Part shown: positions 25,394 to 39,172 of the stretch, one piece after another
Numbering within the stretch: position 1 is the first letter of the stretch
Layout: each line of letters starts with the position of its first letter
From: Sphagnum compactum
Lineage: Eukaryota > Bryophyta > Sphagnopsida > Sphagnales
Length of the DNA stretch: 64,000 bases
Reading direction: 5' to 3'
NCBI GenBank assembly: GCA_965153455.1
Contig: OZ234494.1
Span: forward strand, 15,810,001-15,874,000
Program-made: the position numbers and the translations under genes
Notes under the pieces: generated by a model
Seen by the model: the letters and a program-made list of their open reading frames with translations, nothing else
Told to the model about the DNA's origin: nothing
The model's database searches: none

Positions 25394-27091
25394 ATATTAT
25401 AGAATATAGTAGCTTAAGGGATTTTGGCCCCTAGGTAAATAAATAATAATAGGTCTATTCTTATATGAGGATTTTGGAAAGATGATATTTTGGCTTGTGT
25501 TGAAACTTGAGATTAGTTATAGAGTTATGATATCTTGAAGGATTTTGGTTTCTTTTTAGAGGATTTTTTTGGAGACTATACTTTTGCACTGTGAAATATT
25601 TGAATTTCCATAATTCTTCTTTCGCCTTAATTTCAATGTAAAATGGCAAGGCCACAGTGTGATGACACACCCCTTTTCTTTTACCTTAGTACACAAACAG
25701 GTCTGGATTGACATCTCAGACACTATCTAGCTGGAAGAAACAATCCATACATAGTGAATTTCTTTTGTCACAGCCAAAAATTCTTGTTCATTGTGAAACT
25801 TTCAGTAAAGTACTTTTCAGATATATTGGTAAGTACCTTGGTAGCTTCAACATCAATTACAATATTTGTAAAAATGCTGAAATTTTCACCAGAATTTTTT
25901 TGTTTTTTCCAAACAACAAAATTTTTGTGAGGGGTAAAATAGAGAATCTTTAGGAATATTCCAGAATATTCAATTCTTTTGACATAGGATTCTCAAAATT
26001 AATTAAATTATTCCACAGACATGCGTTGTACCTGTCCCTGTAATTCTGAAAAACAGAATTCTTAAATCTCACGATCTGCCCGAGTACTAAAACCCAATCA
26101 AAGATAGGGGAAATGGATATTTGTAGTATGGCTAAATTGACATCACACCTTGGCCACACACCATTTTTTAGACCCTAGAAAACCCAGATAATTTTCATAT
26201 TCTTAAGTGCAATTGGATTAAATTTGTGGAGGAATTTCTGGGTGAAGACAAAGAATGATGCTCATCAAACAATGATTCTGCAAAAAATGCCATCAACAAA
26301 CTCACATTACATTTCAGTGCCCTGTGTCTTGTGTTTCCACACAAACCTAGATTGAACTCCAAGATCCTTAATGGTGGCATGATAGTGCCTTCACCCTTTA
26401 TGTGACACATTGTCATATGCAGGTGGGGAATGTACTCACAATGTGCAGAAAAAGGTACAGGTTTCCTGCACTATTTTTCGGTCCAAATTCTGAGACTTCT
26501 GGTCTGAAGCACAGTTGACAAAGCCAAGAGGTACTTGTGCTCAAAATCCTTCTTGTATGAGCCCACCCAAGTGTCTATGAAGATGATGGTCATGCATGTC
26601 TATGAAGACACTCCTATTGGCTGATAATAGATTCACAAGTGAACGCTGCGTGCATTCTCAACCACCCTGCTGATTCTGCAGTGGCATGTTATCTTAAATA
26701 ACTGCAGCTGCACAATCTCAACAAAAACAACCTTGTGAAAACAAACACTTTGGTCAAAGTGTCCACACGGGATGGCACTCCCCGACACTTTGTCCAACTC
26801 AAAACAGCCTCATGTTTGAACATTCTTACCTTGAACCCTTGGAACACCTTATCATATTTTCTACTTCTCTATATGGTCCTTCACCACCAAAATCAACAAG
26901 TTCATTGAATTGGCAATTCAAGCTCTGAGCTTATAATTTTATGGTGAAGATGGGCCTTACCAGTTCGTGTAATAATACCAACTTTGCCACAGTTGTGGAT
27001 GGCAAAAGCAACTATCATTAATGAGCTCACATGACATATAAGTGAAGACATCTTGGGAGAAGGCAGAAAATGGACCTTGCAAACAGGTGAA
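25394..27091. other. Intergenic, 3' flank of BCP1, no gene seen
   Basis: AT-rich near the LINE edge and more balanced toward BCP1. The right part probably includes the 3' UTR of the minus-strand BCP1 gene. No coding signal stands out. Confidence 0.4.
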
Positions 27092-30000
27092 TTACTCATC
27101 TTGAGCAAGAGTCTTGAGTTGGCTGGTGAAGCTTTCAATGTGCTTGGCTTCAACAGCCATTACAAGCCGCATCTGCCTCAACCCCTTTGTCTGCTTGCAA
27201 TAGTAATTCATAGCACAAACCTAAGAAGGTTAGGGAAAAGATGGCAAATATGTAACTAGTCAACCCGACTGATTAGTGCTACACATGCAAGCTTGCTGTC
27301 ATGCAAGAACACATCCTCAATCTTGGGATCCTAAACCCTAAAGCCCTTGGGACCTGAATCTCTGCAAACCTAGAACTGTGGCCAACCCACAAGTCCCATG
27401 TTCCTTATGCAGTCCTTGCAGGGATGATCCCTAAATCATGGGAGTCCCTAACAACCTTGTGTCCAATGGGTTCCGGACAGAGGATCACCTCCAGCAGAGG
27501 CAACCATATCCCTGGCAATCCTGTCAAAGTTGTCTCTAAGAGAAATTATTCAGTCCATAAAGAAAGAATGAAGACAGACCTGGTGAGCAGCCAAAGAGTC
27601 TGCTGAAACAGGGAATGTGAAAGACCAGGAGCTCAACTGAGGCAAGCAATGGCAAACACACAGTTCAGTACAACAGTCAGTTAATCCAAAGATGATAGAT
27701 TCATGCACATCACTATGATAGTTATGCCATAACAAAAATTACTTGAAAATCGTGAGTCTGGTAACTTGGCCACAAGATTTTTAAGAGACACAGGCAGTGT
27801 TGGACCCTGTTGCACAATGGACTAGGCAGCCTACAAAGAAACTGTGAACCCTAATTTGCAACTGATTGAGCAAGTTTAGACCACAATGGCGTATTAAGTG
27901 CAATGTTGTGGGGTTACACTGGTCATGTCCTCACAACACTGATTCTGCTCAGTTGTAGAGCCACTGTCCTACTGCAATTGGCTCACCCATACAAGAAAAT
28001 AATCCAAACTATCTCACTTCTTCACAAGTAGAATAAAAATAAAAAATACAAATATGTTGGCACAAACATAACGTTCAGCTCTCAAGAACATAGTAGACCC
28101 TACCTTGTGCAAAATTTCATCTTCTGGCTTGATGTATATAAGCTCTCCACTTTTTTGTGAATCTTGCTTTTGTCTCTGTCAACAAAGAGCATATACAGCT
28201 AGTACTCTTCAGGATTATGCTGCTCTGAACAAACTATTCACAAAAATAATGCAGAAGTATATCAAAGGTTTGAAATCAAGCTAATCTGAGCAAAATTGTG
28301 AGTTTTCTCACCTTCCTCTGTGCAGAATTCTCATGTGCAATTTCATCCTTAATGAGAGCTTCAAAAACCCGTGTAAGAACCAGATAGTACTTGAATTTGA
28401 AAAATTCCTGCAGCTCCCCAGTTGGCTGCAATTACATGCCCGCACAGATGTCCTATCAGAGCAAGACCCACAAGAGACCCCACAACATTTCAAGGTGAAA
28501 AGCAGGCATTTATTTTGAAACTAAATGAAATGACTCCACCAACATAATAACTATCCTGCTAGTTGTACTGGAAATTTGAATGGAACTCATCAAGTATCTG
28601 AAGTCGGGGATGGTATTTCTCACCTCATCTTCCGTGGCCCAAAAGACCTCATCAAACAGGCCTTGGTAAAGAGGAGGAGCCAGTTCTATGGGAATATTCA
28701 CAAGGCGCTCACTTAACAGCAGGCCAACCTCCTTTGAGTGCTTGCTCCAAAGCTCCTCCAAGTTGCAAGCTTCGGGCTTCTGAACACTTTTCCTTTCTAG
28801 AAACTTGTGAATCTCCTCCATGCATTTGCATTCCTGCTTACAAGACAATTTCCATATCTGGAATTATGCAAATCTCCACAATTTATTTGTTTATCTGTTC
28901 TCAACCAGGGCTCAGAGTTCAGGTTTGATTCAGCTTCAGCTGTCACAGTTCAAGGCTCAGAACAGGTGTAGGTCTAGATTTTCATGCACCTGAGGCTACA
29001 TAACCTCACAGTCTAATTTACAGATCCAGGTTCAAACATTGATTTCTAGGGTCCAAAGTTTACAGTTACTCAAATAAGCCTTGAGAGCTAGATCTGTTCT
29101 CCTTGCACTACGTCAGGATTATGGTCTCAGTTTGAAAATTCAGGTAAACCTTGAGACCTACAGATTTCTACTCCTTTCTCTAGGTCAATTTCAGGTCTCA
29201 GCTTAAAGTTCATCAAAATACTTGCAGGTATAATAGCATGGGGTTCAGGATGTAGGCAAGGTCTGAGTGTTTGAGTTTGAAGAGTGAAAAGATGCAACCT
29301 TTGTGTTCACAGTCCAAATTCAAGATATGGGTTTTGAATGGAACAATAAGAATTGAAAAGGGAGCTAAGGTCAGATTTAGTATAAAGATGGGGAAGAAAA
29401 GAGGAACCTGATAACGTGCAAGATTGAGAGCAGAGATGACTCCAATGGGGTCCTCCTCCTCTCCAGCCTTGATCACAGACCCAACTGTGGTCTGGGCCAA
29501 TACAAGCTCCACAAACCCGCTAATGTCCCATACCTCATCATCTAGAAACGTGCGGAGCAAAGTTTTCACTCCATGAAAATCACTGACTCTTGGATCAAAA
29601 AACTCAAAATCAACATTCACCATGTCCTGCAGTTCCAATAAGGTTCCTCAGGTAAGTGACGCTAAATAATATACCCTCACCAGGAGACTGAAACCTAAAC
29701 CCTAAACCCTGGAAAATAGGCATCGTATTCTGGGGATTGAGTGGATTTTTTCTGAAAATATGGTTGTTGCAACCGGGGTCGTAGGCATTCTTGGAGAGAG
29801 GGGGGTAGCTAACAGCGTGCAAGTGGCCATGAGAGGTTTCCAGAGAAGACGTCAATAAAAAAGAATCCAAGAGACACACAAAAGAGGTGAGGATAAGAAG
29901 GAAGAAGGCACCTCAGACGGCCCTGAACTCTCGTCTGAGTCGCTGTCGCTGCTGGGTTCCGTGCCAGACTCACTATCTTCGGATGGCGATGATGATGAGT

Positions 30001-30118
30001 TGCCATTGGGTTGGTCCTCCTCCTCCTTGCTAGATTCTTGCGGCTCGCCGTTGGCTTCATGTTCCGGCGAAGATGGAGGCACTGGAGAAGACGATTTCAA
30101 ACTCTTCCGCTTCCCCAT
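27092..30118 (-). CDS. BCP1: BCP1/BCCIP family protein, seven exons
   Basis: The spliced protein is 325 aa. Exons in transcript order are 30118-29912, 29626-29408, 28833-28624, 28425-28312, 28175-28104, 27636-27580 and 27190-27092 (TAA). Every intron is GT-AG and every junction is phase 0. Exon 1 gives a Ser/Glu/Asp-rich acidic N-terminus (MGKRKSLKSSS...). The BCIP domain follows from about residue 70: VNVDFEFFDP, FHGVKTLLRTFLDD, LAQTTVGSVIK, ALNLARYQ, LYQGLFDEVFWATEDE, FFKFKYYLVLTRVF, IYIKPEDEI, LSSWSFTFPV and RLVMAVEA. Yeast Bcp1 is a nuclear chaperone for ribosomal protein uL14 (Rpl23) and also acts in nuclear export; human BCCIP binds BRCA2 and p21. A nuclear ribosome-assembly role is therefore inferred here. 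Length and domain coverage look complete, with no break. Introns are 136-574 bp. Confidence 0.93.
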
Positions 30119-30482
30119 TTCCGGCACAAACTGGTGAGAGGTTTCCGATCCTTCAAGGTTACAACAGACTTGTGAGATTTGGGTACCTACTCTACACTTG
30201 CTGTCCGCCAACAACAAACGTCCGGCTTGCACGAATATGCAATATTGTCGTTGAGCAGCCGTTGCAAAGCTACCACGTTCCCCTTCTAAACCCTAAACCC
30301 TAAAGAGTTCGCCTTTTACCATTTTAGGGTTCAAATGGGTTCTTTTGTGAACCTGTGCACCTATTCTCTTTTGACGTTGTATTGGAAGTGTTTGCAAAAA
30401 TACGAGTGTAAAATACATGAGGTTATGTATTCACCTCTCCTCTCCTAATTCATTACATGGGTTGCCTCCCAACTTTTTTATT
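30119..30482 (-). promoter_or_regulatory. BCP1 upstream region with telo-box
   Basis: This is the presumed 5' UTR and promoter of BCP1. The plus strand carries CTAAACCCTAAACCCTAAAG at about 30287-30305, a telo-box pair. Telo-boxes are common in plant promoters of ribosome-biogenesis and other growth-linked genes. A second TAAACCCTAAACCCT lies in BCP1 intron 1 (about 29695-29709). Confidence 0.5.
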
Positions 30483-30785
30483 ATTGGGGCAATGGGTCAT
30501 TTGATTGGCCCATCACCAAAAAAAAAAAAAAACCGAAACTTTGGAGGCTCCCCAATATAACAATCTCTATATGTGAGGAGAGAATGCCTTCCCTTTGGTT
30601 CATTCATATAGGTGAGAAGGGGAAAGCTTTGGGGGGAAACTTTGGGCAAAGGATATGGAACAAAGTGAGGTGCTTTTGGGAACACCCTTGGAGAACATCA
30701 TGGGGAACATTAGTAAGAACATATGGGATTTACACAAGGAAAAAAAAAATTCCATCCTCACCCTAATTAGTTGGGTAACAAGGTC
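30483..30785 (+). repeat. Dispersed repeat element, copy A
   Basis: This shares ordered blocks with 38699-39172: an opening palindromic GATTGGCCCATCAC block, an A-run, a CTTTGGAGG..CCCCAA block, GTGAGGTGCTTTTGGGAAC, AACATCATGGGGAACAT, and a TCCTCACCC end. It is a short non-autonomous transposon or retroposon without a coding region. Copy B is longer through an internal insertion. Confidence 0.6.
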
Positions 30786-33700
30786 ACATTTGGGCTAATG
30801 ACATAGGCCATACTAGTTTACATTATTTTTGTTTAATACTAAACATAATTGTACTTTAGATTATGTCATTTTCCTTATCTATAATATAATCTGTATTTTT
30901 TAACAAAAAGGTTTAAAACATAATTAAACCAAAATTGCATACGAACTAATATTAAAATGAAATGCAGAATAATGGAGTAAATCCTTGAAATATCAAATCA
31001 TTCGTCTCCCCTTACTTTTAGAACTTTTAAGTCCGAGGTGTTTAGTCTTTTAATCTAGTTCTAAGGTATTAAGCATTTTGTATAAGTGTGCTTGAAGATT
31101 ACTTATTTCTCACTTGTTAAGGTTCAAGCAACCTGTAGCATTAAGCAATGTTTTTTAATGAATTTTGTGATCATATAGCCAAAGTGATGATCATCCATAA
31201 CAAGATAAATAGCCAAATCTAACTATAAACTATACATGAAAGTACAAATATATTCATCTTTTTATATTTTTGATTACATATTGAAACGCTACTGATTTTC
31301 ATTTTTCAAAAAAACTGACAATTGAAACTGCCAAAAATCACTTCATTTTCACTTTTAATTCCACATTTGGCAAATTTTTGCCAATAACAAAAGGGTAGTG
31401 TTATGGTGTTGTATAATAGGGATAGAGCAAAGTGAATGCATAGTCCTTGCCTAAATGCATGGCCCAATGATAGCTTCGGAGGTTCAAAGGTTTGCACAAC
31501 TTGTAATTTGCAAAGGTTTCGAGTTTGAAATGTATTTGTTAAGTCCAAACACAATCAAAGAAGTAAATGAGATTATTATTAACCTAGGTACTAGGATGGT
31601 TAGGCATTAAATAATTATTTGTTGAAAATTTCAAAATTTCTGGAAAATATGTGCCTACTATGCCAAAAATCTGAATGGAGCTCTCAAGCACAATGGCTTC
31701 ATTATTTTAATATCAACTCATGAATTATTATTATTTTTATCGTTGAACATATTACTAACAATAGTTAATTATTGGACACCTTGTTGTCAAACCAACCCAT
31801 GTACTAGGATAATCTTTATTTTATTGTATTAAGGGTTGTGAGTTCGTTTGCTCAAAAATATATTTTATTAAAAAAAAATTGAATCTTTTGGCAACTTGTT
31901 ATTAAATGTGTTTATTGTTGTTGTGATGTATCACATGTTGTTTGTTAATCATTATTGAATAAATATAAAATCTCAAAAGTTTGTAAATTTTTGTTAGAAT
32001 CTACATTTCATTTCGGAAGATGATCACAATTTCAAATCATATCAAAATATGTTCCCTATTTGAGACTTCACTATAAAATTATAAAATAAAATATTTTTTA
32101 AAAATCAATTACGTTAAACCCCATTTATATGTGATAAAAATAATTAATTCCTAGAACTTTAAAACATGTTGATAAAAGTTCTTTATGTAATGAAGAAAGG
32201 TTAGGAAATACGAACTGACTCCAAATGCGTCCTTTCCTGCTTTTGAAATATATGCAAGCTTGTCAGGCCAAGCTCATGTTGAGAAAGCATGAAGGGACCT
32301 ATGGGGGAGCCCTTCTCAACCATAAAGAGAATTTAAAAATAAAAAATAAATCCTACCTTTCTTCCAAAGAGGAGATCTTACCATCTATAAAAGACCAATG
32401 TTAGATTATGGGGCCATAGTGTACCGGCACCCACCAATGCACCATCCATTGGATGATCCTTATTACTTAGTTGTAGATGAACCTCAATTGAGTTAATATT
32501 TGGTTTCACCTTGGTAACCAATTTTGTAGGAAATAGATATCATATATAAGCAGATAAATAAGAAATAGGTAATTAGGTAGGTAAGTAGATGGTTTATACA
32601 TAGGTATGGGCTGTTTTGACTACCTACCTACTTACTAACTTTTTGTGGGTTGTCAACATACCAGAATAAGAGGTTTGGCAAAAAAATATTTTAAAAAATC
32701 AAAGGTGAAAAAATTGGAAAATTATTTGATTGTCTTGTTGAAATTAAGAAAAATATTGTGACAAAATGCCAAAATACAAAGAAATTATGTACATTTTGTC
32801 ATCACGCTTTGATTATGTACATGTTTTCAGCACCCCATGACCTCCCATGTTTCCTTTGTTATTCAACGCATCCCATGCTCATTTGCAATCAACTACATGA
32901 CTTATGCTTTAACAAAGCCAGAACACCAAGCTCAACATTCTCTACTAGTTGGAATAAATTTTCATATTCATAAATATTTTTGCCTCCATTATAGGCAAAC
33001 TTATCCTTGGATGGTACCATTAGGAACGTCACACGCCAAATTTCTGAGACCCATCCAACTTTAGAATGACATAGGACTCACATAATGAAAACATTTCATT
33101 CCAAATTATTTATCAAAAGGTTACCCAAGTCATGCAAAATTCAAAACTTTAACTAAATTTACAAAAAAAAATGTTTTGATGTGAAAAATGAATGCATAAG
33201 GAAAAAAATTTAGGAATGTAACATGAAGGGATTTTTTATCAAAAACACAAAAGGATTTTTTTTTTGAGAAATTTTCTTGGATGTTAACTTTTTAAAATAT
33301 TTGAAATGCCAACTTATTCTATATCTTTTATAGATAATTGATTGAATCAATTTTCACCTAGTTATGAATTTTTGAAATCAAGAACGTGAAATCCCATAGG
33401 GCCATTGATGAATAACACAAATGATAACTATTTTCACCTTTTATTATTGTAATGATTGATTTAGATCATTCCTTTGTGCATGTACTAAATAAACAAGAAA
33501 AAAATCTAATGTGTAGTGTTAGGACATTTAAAAGAAAAAATTAGGTTAAGAATGTGATTCGCCCCCAAACTTCTTAAGAGACCCGAATGTGGGTCCCAGA
33601 GCAAAACAACGAAATTAGAAGAGAGTTAAGGTACGTTCCCTCATTCGTAACATTTCAGGGGTAGGAGGGCATGCTAGAGATCGGGGATGAGACTAAGAAG

Positions 33701-36700
33701 AGTTCAAGATGAGGTCAACTTACATAACAAAAAAAAAGGCGGTTAATGCAAATTGAATGGAAGTGATGCGACAACTTAATAAGGACATCCTCAAGCACAA
33801 GCTTTACATGGTCCATAACCTTTGGGAGGAGGCATCATTCCCCTCCCTTTTTGTCTTTTCGTGGGGACTACATCCAAATGTCACTTTTCCCTAGGATTCA
33901 TAAATGGGAGTCCCAAAATTGGGATTTTTGTTGTTCCAAAACTTTGGACATTCATATTTTTCTCAAATCAAGTCTTTTTTGAAAATTTGAAGGCAATATC
34001 TTATAGCCCTCAAAAAGATCTTTCTTACGATATATAACATGCCCTAATCAAAGCTCATTTGGCCCTTGCTTTCAAGGGGTTTGTGGTCGGGGGTCAAATT
34101 CTCTCGCCCCTTCTTTTGATCATAATTCATGCAAATTAGGTCTCAATGAACAATGCGAGGGCACTTTAAGCATCTACGTTTCAAGATCTTTGTAATGGTG
34201 TCCTAGGGACCCAATTTGGTGTTTTTCTACTTTTCCAACCAAGGCTTTTAACATTCACAACTCCTGCACGAATGCAACTCCCGAAGTGGGAGTGCATTTG
34301 GGAGTCATTGGGCTCCATCCCTTGCTGGTGGGTGCTGGTTCATTGTGGCCAGATTGTGGGGGGATCTTACATGGGTATTTGGGAAGAGGACTTTTCCCTA
34401 ACAAAAGAGAATGAAAAAGAATGCATGGTTTCTTTACATGTTGTGCTGCCTGGTTTTGGGATCCCCTCCGAGTTGGTGAATGCTTGGCGGGTATTAGAGT
34501 CTGCACTCAACTCTTGCAAGGTATCAGGGAGGTTCTTGGGGTTCATAGTCTCAGTTCTCAAACAAATCAATTACTTGGGTCTGATGTGTGTGTCCATGAA
34601 GTTGTTTTTTTTTTTTTAAAATTTTTAAGGAATGAAAATGTCAAATTTGGACTGCCCAGAAAACCACTAGTTCATTTGTCAATTCTTTCATGAAACTCAG
34701 ACAATTATTCTTTGAGGTTTTGGAAGTAACCAAACCCGACGTGAACTTGATTTTACCTTTCTTCCCTCTCCAATCAAAGAACCGGAGGTTGTCTTATTCT
34801 GAATTATTTGAAATACTTGAACCAGCAGTTATCAACAAAATTAAAATACTTGCCCAACATTGGAAAATACAGTGGAAACCAGTGTTTTATTTTTCCATTC
34901 CAGGGAAATTTGGCATAATCTTGACCCCAAAAAATAAAGAGGAAATATTTTGTCACGAATTCCTTGTTTTTACAGGGAAAAAAAAGTATTTCCAAATTTT
35001 TGAGAAAAGAGGAAAAAAAAAATTCAGGAAGAATTTGCAACATTTTTGAGAAAAGAAAAAAAATTCAGGGAAATTTTCTTCCAATTTTTCAAAGAAAAAG
35101 ATTTTTAAAGGTTAAATCCTGCAGTCAAATGCATCAACCCCATATTTGATCAATAGGATTTCAAAAGTGGACTAATCAATATCCTCATTGCACAAGGGTG
35201 GGCAAGGTTCATTAAACCATGGAAAGCACCACCAAAATGTTTTCAGGATATCTGAAGGCACGTTATCAAGCGGAATCTGTCCTCCACAACCATATGTAAA
35301 AGAAAAATTACAGCAATAATCCAATTTGGATTTAAGTTTTTTTTTGGTAGGAAATGGGTTATGTGATCCAGTTTTGGGTTTGGTTCAAGTAGTAACATCA
35401 TAGCACAACTTGGTTTAATGTTTGGTTCCAAACAAGAGAGGAAACTAATGATGATAAACAAATCCATCAAGAATGGATGAAAGTTGGATGTGCACAAAAA
35501 TGCCTTCATATATGAATGACAAATAAAATTAAATAAATTAGAATTTGAAGTACTCCATGACTTCTATGAGTAACATCAACCCTTTTTGTTTTTACAATCC
35601 AGAATAGGGGTTATGGTATTGTCAACAACACCTTGTAAAATCACTAGAAAGAGTGCCTTTGAGCTCTTCTTGGGAGCTTGAATTTGGCTACAGCTAGAAA
35701 TGTTAAGTCTAAATGCACTACCATTTTGATCATTGTGATCATTTTGATTTTGCAATACATAAAGAGGGCTTTACATGAGTCGCATGTAAATTGAATTTTT
35801 TTTGAAAAATTTCTTTAAGCTAAGTGTACAATGGGTGTAAATAGAAATAAAATTTCTCATTATTTTTAATGTGTTCAACACCAATTTTGGGTACGTTTTC
35901 TAGTTATAGCCTTGTTTTATTTTTTCTTTATAATAAAATATTGTTGGATTTATATTTTCGTTTGTTATGTTCTTATTTTTGTTTTTCTTGTTTTATAATT
36001 TGGATTTGGAATTAAGCTTGCCTTTGTTCTCACTTTTGCTAAAAAATGTTATAGTCTTGGTTGTGTTCGTGCCCGTGACAAAACCTTAAACCATAACACA
36101 AGACGTCAAACTTGATATGCATCTAATCTAATGTTCTTTAAATTAAAAAATTGATTGATATGTTGTTTTTAGTCTCATTACATGAACTAATTCAACATAC
36201 ATAAGGAAGAAAAATCATTTTGTTAATATGATGTTCATTGTTCAAAGCAATTACGTACATAAATATGCAAACAAGGGAAACACTTCATAAAGCTTCCAAG
36301 ACTCTTTTGGTACATCTCTTGGTTTCTTTAGTTAGGTATGTATAACATATTAAAAATTTGGGCCATTCTATCCATGACATTCATTGCCAAACCAATGTCA
36401 ATTTTTCTAAAAAAAATTCCCAAAATCCATTTGAAACTATAAGTATTTTCTATTCTTTAAAAACATGTTATTACTCATTGAAAGTTTGAAACATGAATTG
36501 AAATACCTAAAGTGTATTGTGCAAAGTAAAATCAACAAATTGCATATGTAATGAGACAAAATGAATTAGTTTGTAAAGGAATATGAATTTTAGCCAAAAG
36601 GTTGGCATCCAAGAGTACCTAGTAATAAGCTGGGCTTTACTTCAATTAGACCTTTTACACCAAGGCTCATTGTGAACTCTTGCTTTTTTTTCCCTCTTGC

Positions 36701-36938
36701 CTTTGTGATTTTGAGTAAAAGGGAATTTAAGGGAGAAAATATTGCCAATTTTTTAATTTGATAGTATATATATATTTAAAAAACATCCAATTCTATTTTT
36801 CCTTTGTTGTTACAAAACTTAGACAATGATAAAAGCTTTTTGATCAAAGGTTCTTATCAAGACCACCTTCCCTTGTTTGTTTTTAATTTTTTAAATGCCT
36901 TATCAATCTCTTGCAAACTATTGAACTTCAATGTACAC
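30786..36938. other. AT-rich intergenic, no gene seen
   Basis: About 6 kb of AT-rich sequence. Slightly GC-richer islands at 33550-33850 and 34250-34600 hold ORFs of up to about 120 codons (for example 34272-34619 and 34690-35049), but none has a motif, plausible codon pattern or family resemblance that I recognise. A segment ending in an A-run at about 31830-31880 has a weak GGTTGTGAGTTCG box and may be a decayed SINE. Confidence 0.4.
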
Positions 36939-38190
36939 TAGTTTGAACCCCGTGCCTAATGCACAGGTGTGTTATTCCAACAATGTTTGGTTCATGTTTT
37001 AGTTTTTTTAAAAACTTTTATCCTTTTAGTTTTTTATTTTTATGTGTTTTCTGTTTTTATTATTATTTTGTATAATAAAAATAAAGTGTTTCTTTTTCAC
37101 TTTTGTATTTTTGTTTATTTGGATGCAAGTTTGAAGTTTGGAGAAAGAAGACACACCTCATTCTTTTTCAAGTAGGGTTTTTCTTCATTATTATAAGTTT
37201 TATTTTTTCTTATTTTTTACTCTTTATTTGGTTTCTTTTTTTTTGTAATTTTTTTCTTTTAAAATGATTTTATTGTATTTCCCTTTCCTTGTTTCATTTG
37301 TTTCCATTCCTTTTTTAATAGTTTTTGTGTTTTTACTTTTTTTTGTTTATGTTTGTTTCATGTTTTAAATTTTTCTATTCTTATTTTGTCTATCTTCATT
37401 TTTTTTCTATTTTTATGCGTTTATTTATTTATTTAGTTTCTATTTTCTTTTCCAAAAAATTATAGTTTTTCTAATATGTTTTATAATAAAAATAATTAAA
37501 AAAAAACTTTTTTATTTTTGTTTGATTAGATGCAGGTTTGAAGTTTGGAGAAAGAAGACAAACCTTTTTTTTTTTTCAAGTATGGTTTTTTTTCTCTTTC
37601 TTTTGCTCTCTGTTTTGTTTCTTATTTTTTGTCATCTATTTTTAAATTTTCTTTTAAGATTATTTTACTGTATTTCCCTTTTTTGTTTCATGTTTAAGTG
37701 TTTACAAAAAGTTTCTAATTGTTAAAGTGTTTTTCTGTTTTTATTTTTTTTCTAGTTTTTTCCCTTTTTAAAATATATATTTGTTCTGTTTGGATGGATG
37801 ATGGGACGGATGACGGGATGGATGATGGACGGATGGAAAGTTTCATTTCATCCCAAAGCTTCAAGACCACGACGACCTTTACTATATAGAATAGCAAGTA
37901 TGGTTTTTTTTCTCTTTCTTTTGCTCTCTGTTTTGTTTCTTATTTTTTATCATCTATTTTTAAGTTTTCTTTTAAGATTATTTTACTGTATTTCCCTTTT
38001 TTGTTTCATGTTTAAGTGTTTACAAAAAGTTTCTAATTGTTAAAATGTTTTTCTGTTTTTATTTTTTTTCTAATTTTTTCCCTTTTAAAAATATATATTT
38101 GTTCTGTTTGGATGGATGATGGACGGACGGATGAAAAGCTTCATTTCATCCCGAAGCTTCACGACCACGACGTCCTTTACTATATAGAAT
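36939..38190 (+). repeat. Pyrimidine-rich element with tandem units of about 300 bp
   Basis: It opens with ACTAGTTTGAACCCCGTGCC and an imperfect GTGC..GCAC hairpin. A GATGCAAGTTTGAAGTTTGG block occurs at about 37122 and again at about 37529. Two long direct repeats follow: unit 1 at about 37578-37895 and unit 2 at about 37896-38190. Each is T-rich, then has a (GATGGACG)-type minisatellite, then ends in ACTATATAGAAT (37881-37892 and 38179-38190). Unit 2 is about 20 bp shorter through loss of minisatellite steps. No protein is encoded. The defined termini suggest a non-autonomous transposon with internal duplication. Confidence 0.6.
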
Positions 38191-38698
38191 GTAAATGCTA
38201 CAATGTTTAATGTGTAGACTAAGGCCCACTTTAGACGGGCCCAGCTTCAAATTTGTAGGAACCAATTTGGACTCATTTGCCACAAATTGAATCCTTGAGA
38301 TTGACCCTACGTTGGACCCTAGCTTGGATCTTGGTTCTTCAAATCACGAGTTTCCCTTTTTAGCTCTTGTTTTTTTTGGGTTCCAACCAATTGATTTTCC
38401 CTCCAAAATGGTGCCATGTAGATTTAGCCTCGATTTGCCACTTTTGTGGTCTTGTACTCTCATCTAAAGGCCGTGGGTCCAATTTATGGCTTTCATCCAA
38501 TAGGATTGCTCTATTTCATTGGACCCTAGACCTTGGATCTTCATTTAAAGTGGCCCTAAGGCCCACACCCTCTATGAGGTCCATGATTTGTGGGCTAAGG
38601 AGTTGTGTTGGAGTAGATAGTATATTGATGAGAACCTGGTATTAATATTCAATCATCTCTCCCATTCATTAGATGAAGTGTGTCTCAAATTCAAATTT
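38191..38698. other. Spacer, no gene recognised
   Basis: Moderate-GC segment with several GGACCCTA-like words. One ORF of about 90 codons (38367-38645) shows no recognisable domain. Confidence 0.35.
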
Positions 38699-39172
38699 CT
38701 TTTTTTGCAATGAGCCAATTTGATTGGCCCATCACTCAAAAGAAATAAACTATGGAGGTCCCCCAAAATAAAAGGTCTATTTTGAAGTGTAGAGTTCCTC
38801 ACCCTTTGGCCCAACTATGAGTCAACATTTGGCAAAGCATGGGATAATAATGAGGTGCTATTGGGAACTCTTTGGAAAACATGTCCGGAACTTGGGAACT
38901 CTATGCTTTGATCCCCCTCCCCCTCCAAAAACACAATTAAAAAAAATAAAAAACAAAACTTGCATGGAAAGTCAACTGTCCAAGTGGAAAGTGAACAATG
39001 GATAGTTCACTCTCCACACCAAACACAACTTGAAAATACCCTTGGGGAACACATTGGGAACCAAGGGAACATATTGGGAACCTCATGGGAACTTAAAGGG
39101 AACATGTTTGGGTGGGAACAAAGGAAAAATGAAAAAAAAATCCTCTCCCCCTGAAAAATCCTCACCCATTGA
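38699..39172 (+). repeat. Dispersed repeat element, copy B
   Basis: Same family as 30483-30785. It has GATTGGCCCATCACT, an A-run, TATGGAGGTCCCCCAAAATA, GAGGTGCTATTGGGAACTCT, repeated GGGAACAT words and a TCCTCACCC end. About 170 bp more sequence lies in its middle, including a CCCCCTCCCCCTCC run and a second copy of the GGGAAC-rich part. Confidence 0.6.

Noticed and set aside
34272-35049. ORFs of 115 and 119 codons
   Set aside because: They are composition-driven, Phe/Lys-rich or Trp/Gly-rich, overlap equally open antisense frames, and have no recognisable domain.
36969-38043. Phe/Leu-rich plus-strand ORFs that look like membrane proteins
   Set aside because: They are translations of T-rich tandem repeats; the hydrophobicity comes from poly-T composition.
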